This document shows, piece by piece, positions 34,906-44,500 of a stretch of 64,000 bases of DNA. Both the position numbers and the translations under genes were made by a program. The notes beneath the pieces were generated by a model. It saw only the letters and a program-made list of their open reading frames with translations. It did not search any database and was not told the DNA's origin. The stretch is from Hoeflea sp. 108 (lineage in GTDB: Bacteria; Pseudomonadota; Alphaproteobacteria; Rhizobiales; Rhizobiaceae): contig NZ_KB890024.1 in assembly GCF_000372965.1 (NCBI RefSeq), positions 870,839-934,838 on the forward strand, written 5' to 3'. How positions within the stretch are numbered: position 1 is the stretch's first letter; each line of letters opens with the position of its first letter.

Positions 34906-35883
34906 ATGACCAGCAAGCGACAGATTCTCGTCACCGGCGGCGCCGGATTTCTCGGCTCTCACCTTTGCGACCGGCTGCTGGCTAGCGGTGCTCACGTTAC
35001 CTGTCTCGACAATTTCTATACCGGCTCTCACGCCAACATTGCGCATCTGGCTGGTCACCCGGCGTTCCGACTGATTGAGCAGGATGTCTGCGAGCCGCTC
35101 GAGATCGACGTGGACGAGATCTACAATCTCGCATGCCCAGCCTCTCCGGTTCACTACCAACGCGATCCCGTTCACACGACGAGGACAAGCGTGCTTGGTG
35201 CAATCCGCGTGCTCGATCTGGCGCATCGCAATGGGGCGAAGGTGCTTCAGGCGTCGACGTCGGAGGTCTACGGCGACCCCACTGTGCATCCGCAGAATGA
35301 AAGTTATTGGGGCAACGTCAATCCGATCGGCCCGCGCTCCTGTTATGACGAGGGCAAGCGTTGCGCTGAGACCCTGTTCTTCGACTATCGCCGCCAGTAT
35401 GGACTCAAGATCAAGGTGGCCCGCATCTTCAACACCTATGGGCCAAGGATGCAGCCCGACGACGGGCGCGTCGTCTCGAACTTCATTGTCCAGGCTTTGC
35501 AGGGCAAGGACATCTCGATCTATGGCGATGGTTCGCAGACACGGTCCTTCTGCTATGTCGACGATCTGGTCGATGGTCTGATCAGGCTCATGGCCGCGCC
35601 GGACGGTCTTACCGGGCCAGTCAACCTCGGCAATCCGCAAGAATTCTCCATGATCGAACTTGCCGACGAAGTGCTGCGCGTGACCAGGAGTTCCTCGCGT
35701 GTGGCCCGCTTTCCGCTGCCTGAGGACGATCCGAAGCAAAGGCAGCCGGATATCTCGCTTGCCGGGGCGCTGGGCTGGGGCCCTAAAACCAGCCTCAAGG
35801 ATGGGTTGCCTCTTACGGTTGCCTACTTCCAGCAACTGTTGCATCCCGTAAGCGAGGCACGGATGGTAAGCCAGGCCGTGTAG
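34906..35883 (+). CDS. UDP-glucuronate decarboxylase-like (UDP-xylose synthase) SDR
   Basis: 325 residues, extended short-chain dehydrogenase. NAD motif TGGAGFLGSHLCDRLL at the N-terminus; active-site segment GPRSCYDEGKRCAETL with the Tyr-x-x-x-Lys pair is the diagnostic form of UDP-glucuronate decarboxylases rather than of GalE. Other UXS-like parts: QASTSEVYGDP, RIFNTYGPRMQPDDGRVVSNFIVQAL, YGDGSQTRSFCYVDDLVDG. It would supply UDP-xylose for surface polysaccharide, fitting the neighbouring glycosyltransferase. ATG 34906 follows AGGTGCAGT. Confidence 0.88.
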   Translation: MTSKRQILVTGGAGFLGSHLCDRLLASGAHVTCLDNFYTGSHANIAHLAGHPAFRLIEQDVCEPLEIDVDEIYNLACPASPVHYQRDPVHTTRTSVLGAIRVLDLAHRNGAKVLQASTSEVYGDPTVHPQNESYWGNVNPIGPRSCYDEGKRCAETLFFDYRRQYGLKIKVARIFNTYGPRMQPDDGRVVSNFIVQALQGKDISIYGDGSQTRSFCYVDDLVDGLIRLMAAPDGLTGPVNLGNPQEFSMIELADEVLRVTRSSSRVARFPLPEDDPKQRQPDISLAGALGWGPKTSLKDGLPLTVAYFQQLLHPVSEARMVSQAV

Positions 35884-35957
35884 CGGCGGCGCTCGCCCAC
35901 ACCTTGAACCGCCGTCGACAATCGCGATATGTCAGGAAAGGTTAGAATCGCAGGAGA

Positions 35958-36227
35958 ATGGGCTTGAACGGACTGACGCGTTTTCTCGGCGACACGCCGC
36001 TGCGGGTGTTCCTCAAGCTGCTTGTGATCTCCTTCCTCGTCGGCATCGTCATGAGCGCGTTCGGCTGGTCGCCCTTCGACGTGCTCTACGGTATCCGCGA
36101 TTTCTTCGTCGACATCTGGCGCATGGGCTTCAGCGCCTTCCACCGTTTCCTCGGCTATTTCATGCTGGGTGCGGCGATCGTGGTGCCAGCCTTTATCATC
36201 CTCAGGCTGTTCAGCTATCGCAAATAG
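35958..36227 (+). CDS. small membrane protein, DUF6460-like
   Basis: 89 residues with two hydrophobic helices (FLKLLVISFLVGIVMSAFGW and YFMLGAAIVVPAFIILRLF) and a conserved-looking linker DVLYGIRDFFVDIWRMG. It resembles the rhizobial DUF6460 family. AGGAGA precedes ATG. Function unknown; it is transcribed toward the deacetylase gene, which is convergent. Confidence 0.7.
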   Translation: MGLNGLTRFLGDTPLRVFLKLLVISFLVGIVMSAFGWSPFDVLYGIRDFFVDIWRMGFSAFHRFLGYFMLGAAIVVPAFIILRLFSYRK

Positions 36228-36318
36228 GCTTTCCTGAGAGAGCTGTACCAAAGCTTGGCTTTGGAGGGCATGGCGCGGCTTCCAGGAACGCGTCCGGCCA
36301 GGCCGCGGGGGCGTTTGG

Positions 36319-37215
36319 TCAGGCGAAGGCGGCTGCGGTTTCGAACAGGATTGCGTGGCGGGCGGCCAGCGCTGCAACGTCTGTGGAATAGCCTCCCCCG
36401 ATCACGCCGCATAATGCCACGCCCGCTTTGCGGAAATGCTCGATGACGAGGCGCTCGCGCCGGCGCAAGCCGTCGTCGCTCAGCGCCAGCCGGCCGAGGC
36501 GGTCGTCGCGATGGGGATCGACCCCCGCATTGTAGAAGACGAGGTCCCATCGGCCGCGACGCGTCAGATGGGACAGCGCTTCGGCCAGGGTCTCGAGATA
36601 GGTGTCGTCGCCGGTCTTGTCGGGCAGGCCGATGTCGAGGCTGGAGGCGACCTTGCGCACCGGATAGTTCTTTTCGGCATGCATCGAGAAGGTGAAGACG
36701 CCGGGGTTCCCGGCAAGGATCTCGGCGGTGCCGTCGCCCTGGTGCACGTCGAGATCGACCACCAGGATGCGTTCGACGTCCTTGGCCTGGAGCAGCGCCA
36801 GTGCCGCCACCGCAACGTCGTTGAACGTGCAGAACCCGGCGCCCTGGGCCCGGCGGGCATGGTGGCTGCCGCCTGCGGCATTGCAGGCGATGCCGTGGCG
36901 AAGCGCAAGCCTGGCCGCAAGCAAGGTGCCGCCAGCCGCGAGCTGGGCGCGGCGTGACACACGCTCGCCAACAGGGAAGCCGATCTCGCGCTCGATGTGG
37001 GGTGGCACGGTGCAGGCCAGCACCTGGTCGACATAATCAGCCTCATGGGCGAGGCGCAGATGCGCGGGCGCGATGACTTCGGGTCGGTTGAGCCCGCCGG
37101 ACAGTCCGAGCGCGTCCAGCCGTGCCATCAACTGGCTGTACTTGCCCATCGGGAAGCGATGGTCGGCGGCGAAGCCGGCGTCATAGTCGGGGTGGCTGGC
37201 GATCTGAAGCGGCAT
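36319..37215 (-). CDS. histone-deacetylase-family zinc hydrolase
   Basis: 298 residues. HDAC/AcuC/AphA superfamily motifs appear in order: AAGGSHHARRAQGAGFCTFNDVAVAAL with the His-His dyad, ILVVDLDVHQGDGTAEIL with the Asp/His zinc ligands, and NAGVDPHRDDRLGRLALSDDGL containing the Asp metal ligand. Members deacetylate acetylpolyamines, acetoin-related or protein substrates in bacteria; which one is unknown here. It is convergent with DUF6460 and divergent from the MATE gene. Confidence 0.9.
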   Translation of the reverse strand: MPLQIASHPDYDAGFAADHRFPMGKYSQLMARLDALGLSGGLNRPEVIAPAHLRLAHEADYVDQVLACTVPPHIEREIGFPVGERVSRRAQLAAGGTLLAARLALRHGIACNAAGGSHHARRAQGAGFCTFNDVAVAALALLQAKDVERILVVDLDVHQGDGTAEILAGNPGVFTFSMHAEKNYPVRKVASSLDIGLPDKTGDDTYLETLAEALSHLTRRGRWDLVFYNAGVDPHRDDRLGRLALSDDGLRRRERLVIEHFRKAGVALCGVIGGGYSTDVAALAARHAILFETAAAFA

Positions 37216-37333
37216 TGAACGAAGGCTGAACCAGGCAGGTGAAATCGATTGACCCGCAACTTAAATGGTTGCGGGCGCTGGGGAAACCGGGGCATGTGCC
37301 CTAGGGAGATTTGGCAAGCCGGGAGGACTTTCG

Positions 37334-38692
37334 TTGGAATACGCATCGCCAGAGGGCCGCGCCGTGCCTTTTGCCGTCACCAACCGCTCGGTGCTGGCGA
37401 TCGCCGTGCCGATGACGCTGGCCTATCTGACGACGCCTTTCATCGGGCTTGTCGGCACAGCTGTTGTCGGCCAGTTCGGCGACGCGGCCCTTCTCGGCGG
37501 ACTGGCGGCAGGCGCGGTGGCCTTCGATGTGGTCTTCACCAGCTTCAACTTCCTGCGCGCCGGCACCACGGCACTGGTGGCCCAGGCCTTCGGTCGCGGC
37601 GATGCGGCGGAAGAACAGGCCGTGTTCTGGCGTGCCGTGGTGATCGCGCTGATCGCCGGCATCGTGCTGGCGTTGACCGCGCCGCTGACCTCGCTCGCCG
37701 GGCAATGGTTCATGCAGGCCGAGCCGCGCGTCAGCGAGACGCTCGACCATTATGTCCGCATCCGCATGCTGGGTGCGCCCTTCGCGCTGATCAACTATGC
37801 GATCCTAGGCTACATACTGGGGCGGGGAGAGGGCAGCTTCGCGCTGTTCCTGCAGGCGACGCTTAATGGCGTGAATATTGCAATTTCGCTGTGGCTGGGC
37901 CTGCATATGGGCTTGGGCGTCGAAGGTGTTGCCTGGGCAGCGGTTGCCGGTGAGGCAGCCGGCATGGCCATCGGCCTTGCCGTGCTTTTGCGGCGCTTCG
38001 GGCGCGAACCGAAGCTGGCATGGGGGCGTGTCTTCGATGCGGCCGCGTTCAAGCGCCTGTTCGTGCTCAACCGTGACATCATGATCCGCTCGCTGTCGCT
38101 GCTGGTCGCCTTCGCGCTGTTTACGCGTCAGGGCGCGCAGTTCGGAACGGTGACGCTGGCGGCCAATGCGGTGCTGATGAACTTCTTCATTGCTGCAGGT
38201 TTCTTCCTCGACGGCTTTGCCGCAGCCGCCGAGCAACTGGCCGGCCGTGCCGTTGGCGCCCGCTATGAGCCGGCTTTCCGCAAGGCGGTCTATCTCTGCT
38301 CGATCTGGGGCTTTGCGCTGGCCGGCAGCATGACCACTGCATTGCTGGTCTTCGGCGTCGACCTGATCCAGCTCATCTCGACTGCAGAGGATGTGCGAGT
38401 TATCGCCATCGCGTTCCTGCCATGGGCGGCATTCACCGCACTCAGCGGGGTGCTTGCCTTCCAGATGGACGGCGTCTTCATCGGTGCTGCCTGGTCGCGC
38501 GACATGCGAAACATGATGGTGCTGTCGCTGTTGGTGTTCATCGCGGCGCTGATGACGCTGCCTGCCGCCTATGGCAATGCCGGGCTGTGGGCATCGCTGC
38601 ACCTGCTGCTGGCAGCGCGCGGTCTATGCCTGTTGCTGCTGCTGAGGTCGCGCGCCAGGGCGACGTTTCAGAGCGGCGTCGCCGCCCACTGA
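37334..38692 (+). CDS. MATE family efflux transporter (DinF-like)
   Basis: About 452 residues, twelve predicted helices arranged as two bundles (e.g. LAIAVPMTLAYLTTPFIGLVGTAVVG in the first, VAFALFTRQGAQFGTVTLAANAVLMNFF in the second). The start is taken at TTG 37334, with GGGAGGA six bases upstream. The DinF-like subgroup fits the sequence. It exports cationic drugs or metabolites using H or Na gradients. Its last 25 bases overlap the end of the convergent pyrD. Confidence 0.88.
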   Translation: MEYASPEGRAVPFAVTNRSVLAIAVPMTLAYLTTPFIGLVGTAVVGQFGDAALLGGLAAGAVAFDVVFTSFNFLRAGTTALVAQAFGRGDAAEEQAVFWRAVVIALIAGIVLALTAPLTSLAGQWFMQAEPRVSETLDHYVRIRMLGAPFALINYAILGYILGRGEGSFALFLQATLNGVNIAISLWLGLHMGLGVEGVAWAAVAGEAAGMAIGLAVLLRRFGREPKLAWGRVFDAAAFKRLFVLNRDIMIRSLSLLVAFALFTRQGAQFGTVTLAANAVLMNFFIAAGFFLDGFAAAAEQLAGRAVGARYEPAFRKAVYLCSIWGFALAGSMTTALLVFGVDLIQLISTAEDVRVIAIAFLPWAAFTALSGVLAFQMDGVFIGAAWSRDMRNMMVLSLLVFIAALMTLPAAYGNAGLWASLHLLLAARGLCLLLLLRSRARATFQSGVAAH

Positions 38693-39744
38693 TCGAGCCT
38701 TGTGTCGCGCAGCTCCGAAATGCTCTTGAGGCCTTCGCGCGCGGCGAAATCGGCCATGCCGCTGACGATGCGGGCGGGCAGCGACGGGCCGGCATAGATC
38801 ATGCTGGTGTAGAGCTGGACGAGATCGGCGCCGGCGCGGATCTTTTCGAGCGCGGTCTCCACTGAATCGACGCCGCCGACACCAATGATGGCGAGCTCGG
38901 GGCCGACCAGCTTGCGCATGCGGGCAAGCACCGCCGTCGAGCGCGCAAACAGCGGCTTGCCCGAGAGCCCGCCGGTCTCGCTCGTGTTCGCCGAGCTGCG
39001 CAGCGTCGGCCGTGTGATCGTGGTGTTGGAGACGATGATGCCGTCGACCATCTTTGCCGTCACCTCGGCGGCGATGTCCTCGAGCTCGGCCTCGTGGAGA
39101 TCAGGCGCAATCTTGAGGAAGACCGGAACGGCATGGCCGGCTTCGGCGCGGGCGAGCATGACGCTGGCCAGAAGCTCGGCAAGCTGCTCTCGCGCCTGCA
39201 TGTTGCGCAGGCCCGGCGTGTTGGGCGACGAGATGTTGACGGTCAGGTAGGAGGCATGGCGGGCGAAGCGCTTCACCCCGCGCACATAGTCGCCGATGCG
39301 GTTGGTGCTGTCCTTGTTGGCGCCGATGTTGACGCCGACGATACCGGGCCGACCGGCACGGGCGATGAGCCGCTTTTCGGCTGCGTCGTGGCCCTCATTG
39401 TTGAAGCCGAGCCGGTTGATGACGGCATCATCCTCGACGAGGCGGAAGATGCGTGGCTTGGGGTTGCCGGCCTGGGGCAAGGGCGTGACCGTGCCGATCT
39501 CGGCAAAGCCGAAGCCGAGGCCGAGCAGGCCATCGGGCACCTCGGCATTCTTGTCGTAGCCGGCCGCCATACCCAGCGGGTTGGGGAATTCGAGCCCGGC
39601 GACACGGACACGCAGGCGCGCATCGCGGGGCGCGCGGCCGCCGACCGGCAGGCCGCAGCGCAGCGCCTTGATCGACAGGCCGTGCGCGGCCTCTGGATCG
39701 AAGGTGAACAGCAGGTGGCGTCCGAGCCGGTCGAAAGCGTTCAT
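38668..39744 (-). CDS. pyrD: dihydroorotate dehydrogenase (quinone), class 2
   Basis: 358 residues, FMN enzyme of pyrimidine synthesis at the inner membrane face. Class 2 marks: an N-terminal membrane-associating helix region (AFDRLGRHLLFTFDPEAAHGLSI), VAGLEFPNPLGMAAGYDKNAEV, NRLGFNNEGHD, the Ser-type catalytic base region LTVNISSPNTPGLRNMQ, and the FMN phosphate loop GVGGVDSVETALEKIRAGADLVQLYT. It overlaps the upstream DUF952 gene by four bases (ATGA), so the two form an operon. Confidence 0.96.
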   Translation of the reverse strand: MNAFDRLGRHLLFTFDPEAAHGLSIKALRCGLPVGGRAPRDARLRVRVAGLEFPNPLGMAAGYDKNAEVPDGLLGLGFGFAEIGTVTPLPQAGNPKPRIFRLVEDDAVINRLGFNNEGHDAAEKRLIARAGRPGIVGVNIGANKDSTNRIGDYVRGVKRFARHASYLTVNISSPNTPGLRNMQAREQLAELLASVMLARAEAGHAVPVFLKIAPDLHEAELEDIAAEVTAKMVDGIIVSNTTITRPTLRSSANTSETGGLSGKPLFARSTAVLARMRKLVGPELAIIGVGGVDSVETALEKIRAGADLVQLYTSMIYAGPSLPARIVSGMADFAAREGLKSISELRDTRLDQWAATPL

Positions 39745-40091
39745 TCCTGGTCAAGCTCCGGAAAATCGTGGGCGCCGTCGGCCTTGAGTGGCAGCGGCCT
39801 GACCCATTTGGCGGTCGTCGCCTGGAGTGGCGCATAGAGATGCGGGAAAAGTGCGCCGCCGCGCGACACCTCCAATTTCAGCGCGGAACCGAGCTTCTCA
39901 GCCTCGATGGCGACAAGCACCAGATCTCTTTGCCCGGCGAAATGCTTGGCGGCGGTTTCCACCACCTGGGCTGCCGTCGAGAAATGGATGTAGCCGTCGG
40001 CGAGATCGATCGGAGCGCCTGCGAAGGTGCCGGTGCGCTCGGCTTCGCGCCACATAGCTTCGGGGCAGATCTTGTAGATGGTTTTCGTCAT
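39741..40091 (-). CDS. DUF952 domain protein
   Basis: 116 residues. The DUF952 signature is YKICPEAMWREAERTGTFAGAPIDLADGYIHFSTAAQVVETAAKHFAGQ, followed by LVLVAIEAEKLGSALKLEVSRGGALFPHLYAPL. The fold is related to RNA 2'-phosphotransferase/ADP-ribosyl-type enzymes, but activity is unknown. It overlaps pyrD by four bases and is its upstream operon partner, an arrangement common in rhizobia. Confidence 0.88.
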   Translation of the reverse strand: MTKTIYKICPEAMWREAERTGTFAGAPIDLADGYIHFSTAAQVVETAAKHFAGQRDLVLVAIEAEKLGSALKLEVSRGGALFPHLYAPLQATTAKWVRPLPLKADGAHDFPELDQE

Positions 40092-40202
40092 ACGGGCGCT
40101 ATAGGCTGAAAGCATCATGCGGGGAAGGGCGGCAGGGCTTGCCCCACCGCAATTTGGGCCCATTACGGCGCGACACTTGCGCCGGTCGAAATGGAGATTG
40201 CC

Positions 40203-40646
40203 ATGCGTCGCAACGCCATCCTTCTGGTTCCGCTCGTTGCCGGTCTCGGCCTCGGCGCTGCTGCTGCCGCGGAGGGCCAGCGCTACCAGATGGAAAAGAC
40301 CGACAAGGGTTATGTCCGCATGGACACCCAGACCGGCGAGATGTCGATCTGCGAGGAGCGCGACAGCCAGTTGGTCTGCAAGCTGGCTGCTGACGAACGT
40401 TCGGCGCTGCAGGACGAGCTTGGCCGGCTGCAGACGGAGCTGAAGACGCTCGACCAGCGCGTCGTCAAGCTTGAGAATTCGCTCTCCCAGAAGCTCGAAT
40501 CGAAGCTGCCGACGGACGAGGAGTTCGAAAAGAGCCTTGGCTACATGGAGCGCTTCTTCCGCAGCTTCATGGGCGTTGTAAAGGATATCGAAAAGGAAGA
40601 GCAAGCCGAGAAGCCGGCGCCGGGTCCTGCGCCGGACCGCACCTGA
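40203..40646 (+). CDS. exported coiled-coil protein of unknown function
   Basis: 147 residues. Signal peptide (MRRNAILLVPLVAGLGLGAAAAA), then YQMEKTDKGYVRMDTQTGEMSICEERDSQLVCKLAADER with two cysteines, then a coiled coil (ELGRLQTELKTLDQRVVKLENSLSQKLE) and an acidic end. ATG 40203 is preceded by GGAG at six bases. It lies between divergent DUF952 and the response regulator. No known family recognised with certainty. Confidence 0.78.
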   Translation: MRRNAILLVPLVAGLGLGAAAAAEGQRYQMEKTDKGYVRMDTQTGEMSICEERDSQLVCKLAADERSALQDELGRLQTELKTLDQRVVKLENSLSQKLESKLPTDEEFEKSLGYMERFFRSFMGVVKDIEKEEQAEKPAPGPAPDRT

Positions 40647-40797
40647 CGGGAATTGCGGCGCTTTTGCCTGAAAGTTGCGCATGACCCGTCATGTCGTGCC
40701 GGATTTCTGTATAACTGCTTGAAAAGACGCCACCGGCCCGCATAATCGCGGTCGAAGGTATCGGCGCGCAGAACAGTCGGAGCCTCGGGAGGGATAT

Positions 40798-41454
40798 TTG
40801 TCGGCTGGCCACAAGTTCGTCATCGCGGACGACCATCCGCTTTTTCGCGGCGCGCTCAAGCAGGCGATTGCCGGGCTGGCGGATGTATCGAGCGTGCTCG
40901 AGGCCGGCGACTTCGAGAGCGTGAAATCGATCGTCGCCGCCAATGAAGATCTCGACATCGTGCTGCTCGACCTGTCTATGCCTGGCGCCTCCGGCCTGTC
41001 CGGCCTGATCTCGCTGCGCGGCATCCATGCCACCGTGCCAGTGGTCATCATCTCGGCCCATGACGACCCCGAGACCATTAGGCGGGCGCTCGAACTCGGC
41101 GCGTCGGGCTTCATCTCCAAATCGGCGAGCATGGACGAGATCCGCGAAGCGGTGGAGACCGTGCTGTCGGGTGAGATCACCGCACCCGGCGACATCGACC
41201 TCGGCGTCGAACGCGATCCCGAGATTTCGGATCTTATCAAGCGCCTGCAGTCGCTGACGCCGCAGCAGACGCGCGTGCTTGGCATGCTGGCCGAAGGGCT
41301 GCTCAACAAGCAGATCGCCTACGAGCTCGGCGTCTCCGAGGCGACCATCAAGGCGCATGTCTCGGCGATCCTGCAGAAGCTCGGCGTCGACAGCCGCACC
41401 CAGGCGGTCATCCTGCTCTCCAAGATCGGCGGCGAGCCGCGCCCGGTGGCGTAG
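40798..41454 (+). CDS. LuxR-type response regulator, CrbR-like
   Basis: 218 residues. N-terminal receiver domain with the acidic pair DDH near the start, phospho-accepting Asp in IVLLDLSMPGASG, Thr/Ser and Lys in VVIISAHDD and GFISKSASMDE; C-terminal LuxR HTH in SLTPQQTRVLGMLAEGLLNKQIAYELGVSEATIKAHVSAILQKLGV. A TTG start at 40798 follows GGGAGGG closely. It converges on the SLC5-type hybrid kinase gene 59 bases away, which matches the CrbS/CrbR pair that controls acetate use in other proteobacteria. Pairing is inferred. Confidence 0.87.
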   Translation: MSAGHKFVIADDHPLFRGALKQAIAGLADVSSVLEAGDFESVKSIVAANEDLDIVLLDLSMPGASGLSGLISLRGIHATVPVVIISAHDDPETIRRALELGASGFISKSASMDEIREAVETVLSGEITAPGDIDLGVERDPEISDLIKRLQSLTPQQTRVLGMLAEGLLNKQIAYELGVSEATIKAHVSAILQKLGVDSRTQAVILLSKIGGEPRPVA

Positions 41455-41513
41455 CGCATTTCGCAATAGCTTGGAAAAGGTGGTGCCCGCGGCAATGCAG
41501 CGGCGGGTGAATA

Positions 41514-44500
41514 TTATTCCGCGGCGTGGGCCATGCGTCGCATCCGGTTCATCATCGAACGCAGCACAGCAGGCTTTAGCGGCTTGTTGAGCACGGCGAC
41601 GTCGATGGCGTCTGCAGCAGCGCGAACCTCATTGGAGCGGTCGGCGGTGATGAGCACGGCGGGTGTCGCTTCGCCGAAGCTGGCACGCATCATCCTGATG
41701 ACATCGAGGCCATTCTCGCCGTCGAGGTGGTAGTCGGCGAGGATGACATCGGGTGCGGCAGCGGGTTCGGCTTCGAACGCGGCAGAGCCGGAATAGGTGC
41801 GCACGACGCAACCCCAGCCTTCGAGCAGCAGCCGCATGCCTTCGAGAATGCGTGCGTCATTGTCGATGCAGATGACCGACAGCCCGTTGAGCACGGCACC
41901 TGCCTGAACGCGCGGCCGCGCGGTGGAAGCGGTGGGCAGTTCCTGGGCCGTCGTCACTGGCAGGATCACCGAGAAGCGTGTGCCCTTGTTCTTTTCCGAA
42001 TGGATGCGGATTTCAAGCCTCAGCACGCGCGCGATGCGGTCGACAATGGACAGCCCAAGGCCGAGCCCCTGCGCCTCGCGCACGCCTTCGTCGAGACGGG
42101 TGAACTCATTGAAGACGGTGCCGAGTTTGTCGGCGGCGATGCCGATGCCGGTGTCGATGACCTGTATCTCTACGAGTTCGCCGCGCCTTCTGACGCCAAC
42201 TAGAATGCGGCCGCTGCGGGTGTATTTGATCGCGTTGGAAACCAGGTTCTGGATCAGGCGGCGCAGCAGGTTGCGATCCGTCTCGACGGCAAGCGTCGAC
42301 GGCACGATCACCAGCTCCAGCTTCTTTGCACGCGCCATCGGCTGGAAGTCGGTGCCGATCTGGCGCAGCAGGCCGTCCAGCCGGAATACGGTCTCGGCCG
42401 GTTTCATGGCGCCAGCGTCGAGCCGGGATATGTCGAGCACGGCGCCCAGGATCGTCTCGACCGATTCCAGTGAGGACTCGATGTTGCGGGCGGCGACCCC
42501 GGCATTGCCCTTGCCGGCCTTCTCGATCAGCGAAGAGCAGTAAAGGCGCGCGGCGTTGAGCGGTTGCAGGATGTCGTGGCCGGCGGCCGCCAGGAAGCGG
42601 GTCTTGCCGAGATTGGCCTCCTCGGCCAGCATCTGCGCCTGCGCCAGTTCCTCGTTGACGCGGGTCAGTTCGGCGGTGCGGCTCTTCACCCGTTGCTCCA
42701 GCGACTCGTTGGCGCGCTTGAGTGCGAGGTCAGCGGCAACACGGGCCGAGATGTCGGTATAGGTGGCGACGATGCCGCCATCGGGCATCGGATTGGAGCG
42801 CATCTCGATGATGCGGCCGCTTGTCTGCAACTCGATTTGCCACGGGCCGCCGAAGCTGGTCAGGCGGTTGAGCGTGGTCAGCCGCGACGTCTGCGGAATG
42901 TCGCCTCGCGCCACCAGATAGCCAAGGATGCGGTCGATCGAGACACCAACCTGGCCCATGTCATCGGGCAGGTCGAACAGGGTGCGGTACTGCCGGTTCC
43001 AGCAGATAAGCCGGAAGTCCTGGTCGAAGACGGTGATGCCCTGTTCCATCTGGTCGAGCGCGATCTGCAAAAGGTCGCGGTTGTGCTGCAGCGCCTCGGT
43101 GGCGTCGTCGAGCAGGCGGAACGTGTCCTTGGCCGAATTGTCACCGCGTTTGAACAGCAGCGACAGGATCAGCCGGGCCGAGGACGAGCCGACCGCGCTT
43201 GCCATCAGTTGTTCGGAGAAACGGATGACGTCCATACCGGCCGGGTCGTTGCCGTTGAGTTTGCTGCCGCTGTCGCGCTCGAAGCTCTGGAACGACCTCT
43301 CGGTGCGCTCGACGCCGAGGTAGCGCGAGATCGTATCCTTGAGATCGTTGACTGTGATCGCCGTGCGGAAGCGGCGCAGCGACGGCATCGGGCTGGAATC
43401 GCGCGGTACGAAGATCGAGGCTTGGATGCGCTCGAGCGGCACGGAGGCGCGGGACAGCGAGCCGAAGACGAAGAACAGCGCGTTGATCGCCAAGCTCCAC
43501 AGGACGCCATGGTTGAGCGGTTCGGCGGCGGTGCCGAAGAGGGCCTGCGGTCTCAACGCCTCGATGCCGAACAGGCCCTCGGAGAGGATCGCCGTGTCTG
43601 GCGAGGCGAGCGTCGGCAAAAGCAGCGTGTAGCACCACACGGCAATGCCGGCCGCCATGCCAAGGGCTGCGCCCCTTGCGTTGGCTCGGCGCCAGATCAG
43701 ACCGCCTATGAAGGCCGGCGCGAACTGGGCGATGGCCGCGAACGACATCAGGCCGATCGAAGCGAGCCGCGTGTTGTTGGTGCTCTCGCGGTAATAGAGG
43801 AAGGCGACGAACAGGATGATGAAGATCGAGGCGCGGCGGATGTTGAGGATGATCGCCGACCAGTCCTCGGTGTCGCCGGCCTTGAGCTTGACCAGGCGGC
43901 GCACGAAAATCGGGATCACCAGGTCGTTGGAGATCATGATCGACAGCGCCACGCTTTCGACGATGACCATGGCGGTCGCCGCCGACAGGCCGCCGATGAA
44001 GGCGATCATGGCGAGGAAGTCGTGGCCCTTGAGCAGCGGCAGCGACAGCACGTAGAGGTCGCCCGTCGTGGCCGTGCCGACGACGGAGAGGCCGGCGAAG
44101 GCGATGGGCAGCACGAACAGGTTGATCGCTATCAGATAGGCAGGAAAGACCCAGGTCGCCTTGCGCAGTTCGCTCTCACTGCGGTTCTCGACGATCATCA
44201 CGTAGAACTGCCGGGGCAGCATGACGATGGCGAAACCGCTGATGCAGGTCACCACCAGCCAGGTGCCGAGCGAAGTGCCGTAACTCATGGCGTTGCCGAC
44301 CTGATCGCTCGCGGCGAAGCTTTCGAACATCTGGCCGGGGCCGTCGAATAGGACGAAAGTGACGAGCAGGCCTATGGCGAGGAAGGCCACCAGCTTGACG
44401 ATCGATTCGACCGCCACCGCCAGCACCAGCCCATTCTGGTGCTCGGTGGCGTCGGCATGTCGGGTGCCGAACAGCACGGCGAACAGCGCAAGCAGCAGCG

